From assembly GCA_905250075.1 (NCBI GenBank), contig CAJNOP010000019.1:1558408-1622407 (forward strand): a stretch of 64,000 nt of DNA, read 5' to 3'. A program made the translations under genes and the position numbers. The notes beneath the pieces were generated by a model that worked only from the letters and a program-made list of their open reading frames with translations, was not told the DNA's origin and did no database searches. Below are positions 60,398 through 64,000 of the stretch, one piece after another. The stretch's first letter is position 1, and the number at the start of each line of letters is the position of its first letter. This DNA is from Rotaria sp. Silwood1 (taxonomy: Eukaryota; Rotifera; Eurotatoria; Philodinida; Philodinidae).

Positions 60398-63300
60398 AAT
60401 CGTCGTCGAATAGTCGATGAACAAATTATTGGATGCAGCAGAGACGGCGGCATCGGGACAATGACAGCAGTGGTTGTGATGTCGGAAACCAAAGGCGGCA
60501 GTAGCGTTGGCGACGATGGCAACAGCGACTTTACATTCGGTAACGATAGAGCGTTAGTGTGGAACAACTACAACAAGGATAAAAAAAACGAATAAAAAAT
60601 AAGAGTATCGTGTACATGGTCATGAATCTCGACGACAAGATGCTAATAAAATCGAGCCTACTCATTTTTTTCTCGGTCTGTCTTTGATTTCTATCTGTGT
60701 TGTAGTATGTTGTTCTACATCTCCGAACTGATCACATCAATAGCATATATATATCTATATAGATAGATAGAGAGACACAGAGGGTGTATGTAAGAGAGAC
60801 ATAAGAGGGAGCGAAGAGAGCATAGTTGTTCGTCATACAGCTAATATTTGAGCAAACGACAATGTCTTTTTTCATCGTTTGGAAGCACCCATTAAAGTTC
60901 AGTAGAAAAGGAGAAAATTACTAATTCAATGATGTCTATTCTATAGCGTGTATACATATATATATATATATATATATTCATATTGTTTTGTTCTTCTATT
61001 TCATTTTCTATCTTTTACTTACTAATTAGATGTATTCATATACTGTCGGTAATAGTACAGTATTTATTATTTATTTCTTTTTTTTTTATATTTCTTTTAA
61101 CTTTTTCTCTCTAGAAAAGAGAATAAGTAAGAGTCTCTTAAATAATAAGAAGTAGAAAAGAAAGAAGAAGGTTTTTGATTAATGGAACTAGTATGCACAA
61201 ATAAACGGGAACTGAAGGGTAGGAGGAGTAGATGAATATGAAGGGCATTAGAAAACATGACATGTATGGAAAATGTATTTATAAACAGACATATACTGAG
61301 AACCAGTGAAAAAAAATAGAAGAAAAACGGAAACAAGTTTTAATGAAAATATGCATTGAAAAAAACAAAGAATCCTTTTATAGTTCGATACATATTGATT
61401 GATCATCGATGTTTGTTATAATAATGTCTTTGCAGAACAAATACAAAAAAAAAAGAAATCAATTATAGATATTGTTCTTTTTTCAAAAATTGCAATGTGA
61501 ATGAATATAATAGTACATTGTCTTCTTATGTCTTAGAAAATAATATTGTAACACTCTTATGTCACGATCAATCAGAGCACAGATGAAAGAGAAATCAGAA
61601 AATAATATTGTAATAAAAATAATAAACATTACTTATGCTAGAAGAAGCAATCACATCCTGGCAAACATATATCATTTGTTTCTTACAAATTTTGATTAAG
61701 AAGAAATAAAACAACAAGATTCTCTAAATTGATTTGATTTTTGTTGTTTAAATAAACAGAAGAAAATTAAATTCTAGAGTAAATGTTTATATTTGTAATG
61801 GGTCAAATGAATATATCGAAAAAGTTTAATTATGATATATATGTCACATTGAATGTTTAGAAGAATATTTCTAAAGAAAATTAACGACAAATAATTATTA
61901 CCCAAAGATGAACAGATTGTCAAAAGATAGTTGACTGTAATGTTGTTTTTATGATCGTTGATGCAAAAAACATTTATATTATTACCGAAAGTGTGTATGA
62001 GTGACGCACGATCAAGCAAAATGCTATCCTTACCATAAAATCTTGTCTTGTTCTCAGGCATAAACTAATCTCGTTCACTCCCTTGACTCGTCTAACGTTC
62101 GTTCGTTCGCGTATGCTTTATCTAATCGAATTTATATAGTTCTATGGGACCAATTTTCATGAAAGATGATGGTCGGAGCAATGCCGTCTTTGATAATGAC
62201 AGCAGCCGACATACAGTGAGCAACATGATGTGCAAATGATTTTGACACATTAACGCTGCTTTACTACAATTCAATGATCGACGGATAAAAAGCATTGCAA
62301 GCAAATTCTTCTAAAGATAAGAACAAAAAGAAAAAGGCAAAGACCTTGATATATTCGATGAAAAAGACTGAAGAATTCTTTGTCTTTCATGGAAACTTTC
62401 AATTTGACAATGATGAACTACATGCATGCGCATTCACATTGTTACGAACAATTAAATATCAAAATAATAAAAGAAAATATAAAGCATTTCTATCTGTTTT
62501 TCTTTTGTATGACACAGTAGCTGTCATTGATACATTAATAAAGTTACTTACATTCACAAAACTGGTCCTTTCTTTCTGTTTTTTTTTCTATAACTATAGA
62601 TCTTCTAATTGTCCTTATTTGTTTGCTTTTTTTCATGTTCATTAACATTGTCAGAACAAAAATAGATATATACAATCATTATCGTTTCTTTTGTACTCAA
62701 CTCATGCAAAACGAGATACCAGAAAAAAAGCATTATTTTTAACACTGTTTCCTGTTGCCAGCCTTTTGCTTTGTTCATCTTTATTATATGTAATAAACAA
62801 CGAAAAGCAATCGTGTATGTATCAAACAAATGAGAATAGGTAGGCAAACTCAGAAATAAAAGAAGGAAATAAGTAGAGACTTCGGGAAGGAAGTTTCTTA
62901 TTATGTTGACAATTGTCTTTTATTTTCTCTCGTTTATATGACATACATATCTTTATAGATATATATAACTTATAAAATCTGTTGTGATAAAATTTGCTCG
63001 ACCTATTTCAGTTAGTCATCAATGTCTAGTGCCATTTTTTTTTATTACGATATATTGTCACGCACTCTTACTGACTATTATCTTTATCAAATATAATTAG
63101 ATTTTTCGAGCACATTTGATTTTAAAGACTAACTAATTTTATCTATCTGTGAAATTCTTTATTTTCTAGTTGTTTAACAAACTATTGTCTCTTTCGTTTT
63201 ACCTTTTCTTGAACTAATAATTATGCTATTTTTAATGTCGTATGTATTGAAGTTTATAAGTATTATTTATTATTGTTCGCACTTTACTACCACATCTATG

Positions 63301-64000
63301 TGGTCTATAAATCTTCTAATGCAAAGTAGATAACGAAAGAAAAAAAAAATAAGACAAATGTCATAATTTAATTTATATGCTTGAATAAATCTGGAAACGA
63401 GGCGAAGAAAAGATCGTAAATGCAGTACGATATGCTAACACCCATCGAAGATGCATAACACAATCACAACAAGAAAAAGAAACCGATAGGAAGAGAAAAC
63501 ATCGAACGACAACGACAAGAAGGCTCATGATAAACTAGTTTATTTGCATATCGCCATCCGTTTTCATCACATAAGAAAAACGAGAGAAACACCAGCAATA
63601 ACAAACCATTAAATAACCAGTGCATGATCATGCCTAAGGCTTCTTTCACTTCTTCTTTTTCTTTATCTCTCTATCGATCTATCTATATTAAGATCGTGTT
63701 CAATAGCTGTATAAAATGTGCATAGATAATATTGATATTTATTTATATAGATATAACCAAATTAGTTCTCTCGAAAGACAACAATATTACTTTATTAGAT
63801 ATTATTTACATTGAAATAAATTCATTTTTTTTTAAGAAAGAAAAAAAAAATTATAATCAATATGATACATTATTTAATTAAATAAGAAAGGTTAGATAAG
63901 GTATAAGTATTACTAAGTACAATATTTATGAGTTATACTTGAAAGCATTTTTGAGATAATTATATTATATGTTAGTAGTAAAAATTTATAACTATATATA
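60398..64000. other. Upstream of NMDA-receptor gene; no further gene recognised
   Basis: A short G/C-rich patch at about 60430-60570 lies just before the receptor start and may be its 5' UTR or promoter. Beyond it are AGAT/AG repeats (about 60760-60785), an AT microsatellite (60954-60978) and AT-rich sequence. Small frames such as 62295-62645 (+) and 63464-63649 (-) have no supporting domain. Confidence 0.5.
60954..60978. repeat. TA microsatellite
   Basis: Tandem TA units. Confidence 0.85.

Noticed and set aside
62295-62645. 116-residue plus-strand frame
   Set aside because: Composition drifts into Phe/Tyr/Leu low complexity and no domain or splice structure is visible.
63464-63649. Minus-strand frame with a signal-peptide-like start and RYANK/CRC residues, resembling a small secreted peptide
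   Set aside because: Only 61 residues, no processing-site pattern or splice support, and frames of this length are common by chance here.
1-64000. CRISPR arrays, bacterial operons, rRNA or tRNA genes
   Set aside because: None seen; the sequence is eukaryotic with spliceosomal introns, and no spaced direct repeats or cloverleaf structures were found by eye.

Overview
The window looks like nuclear DNA of a small bilaterian animal. Genes are split by many short introns (mostly 52-80 bp, GT...AG, T-rich before the acceptor), the DNA is very AT-rich, and the genes are animal-specific: a Rax-type homeobox gene, a Frizzled receptor, an NMDA-receptor subunit and a GIGYF protein. Intron size, A/T-ending codons and frequent CAA/ACA/TCA runs suggest a rotifer, perhaps bdelloid. 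That is inference and no marker gene proves it.

Layout. 1-112 is the tail of a MORN-repeat gene (+). 113-6878 has no convincing gene but holds a 972-bp inverted-repeat element with TA flanks (3830-4801). 6879-8218 is an ankyrin-repeat gene (+). 11828-13198 is a four-exon Rax/Rx homeobox gene (+). 17130-17495 is a fold-back repeat. 17697-21092 is an ADIP/SSX2IP-like coiled-coil gene (+). NDUFA7 follows 110 bp later (21203-21891, +). 22282-22906 (-) looks like a decayed gene. 24749-31965 is an 18-exon GIGYF gene (+). 32798-33240 and 34413-34636 are fold-back repeats. 35542-37530 is a RNF212/ZHP-3-like RING gene (-), whose large intron carries a reverse-transcriptase scrap. 39327-39775 is a broken kelch-type gene (+). 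42974-45917 is Frizzled (+). 48017-48476 is a 108-residue gene of unknown function (-). 50381-60397 is a 12-exon GluN3-like NMDA receptor gene (-) with one 3.66-kb intron filled by two large fold-back elements. 60398-64000 has only simple repeats.

The genes do not form one pathway: they cover development (Rax, Frizzled), translation repression (GIGYF), centrosome/junction (ADIP-like), respiration (NDUFA7), meiosis (RNF212-like) and neurotransmission (GluN3-like). The ADIP-like/NDUFA7 pair is the only arrangement that suggests shared transcription.

Exon models were assembled by hand from splice signals and reading frame. Every multi-exon model reported closes in frame across all junctions. 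The most unusual features are the fold-back (long hairpin) repeats, several of which lie inside introns and account for some of the unusually long ones, and the altered gating and ligand motifs in the GluN3-like receptor.
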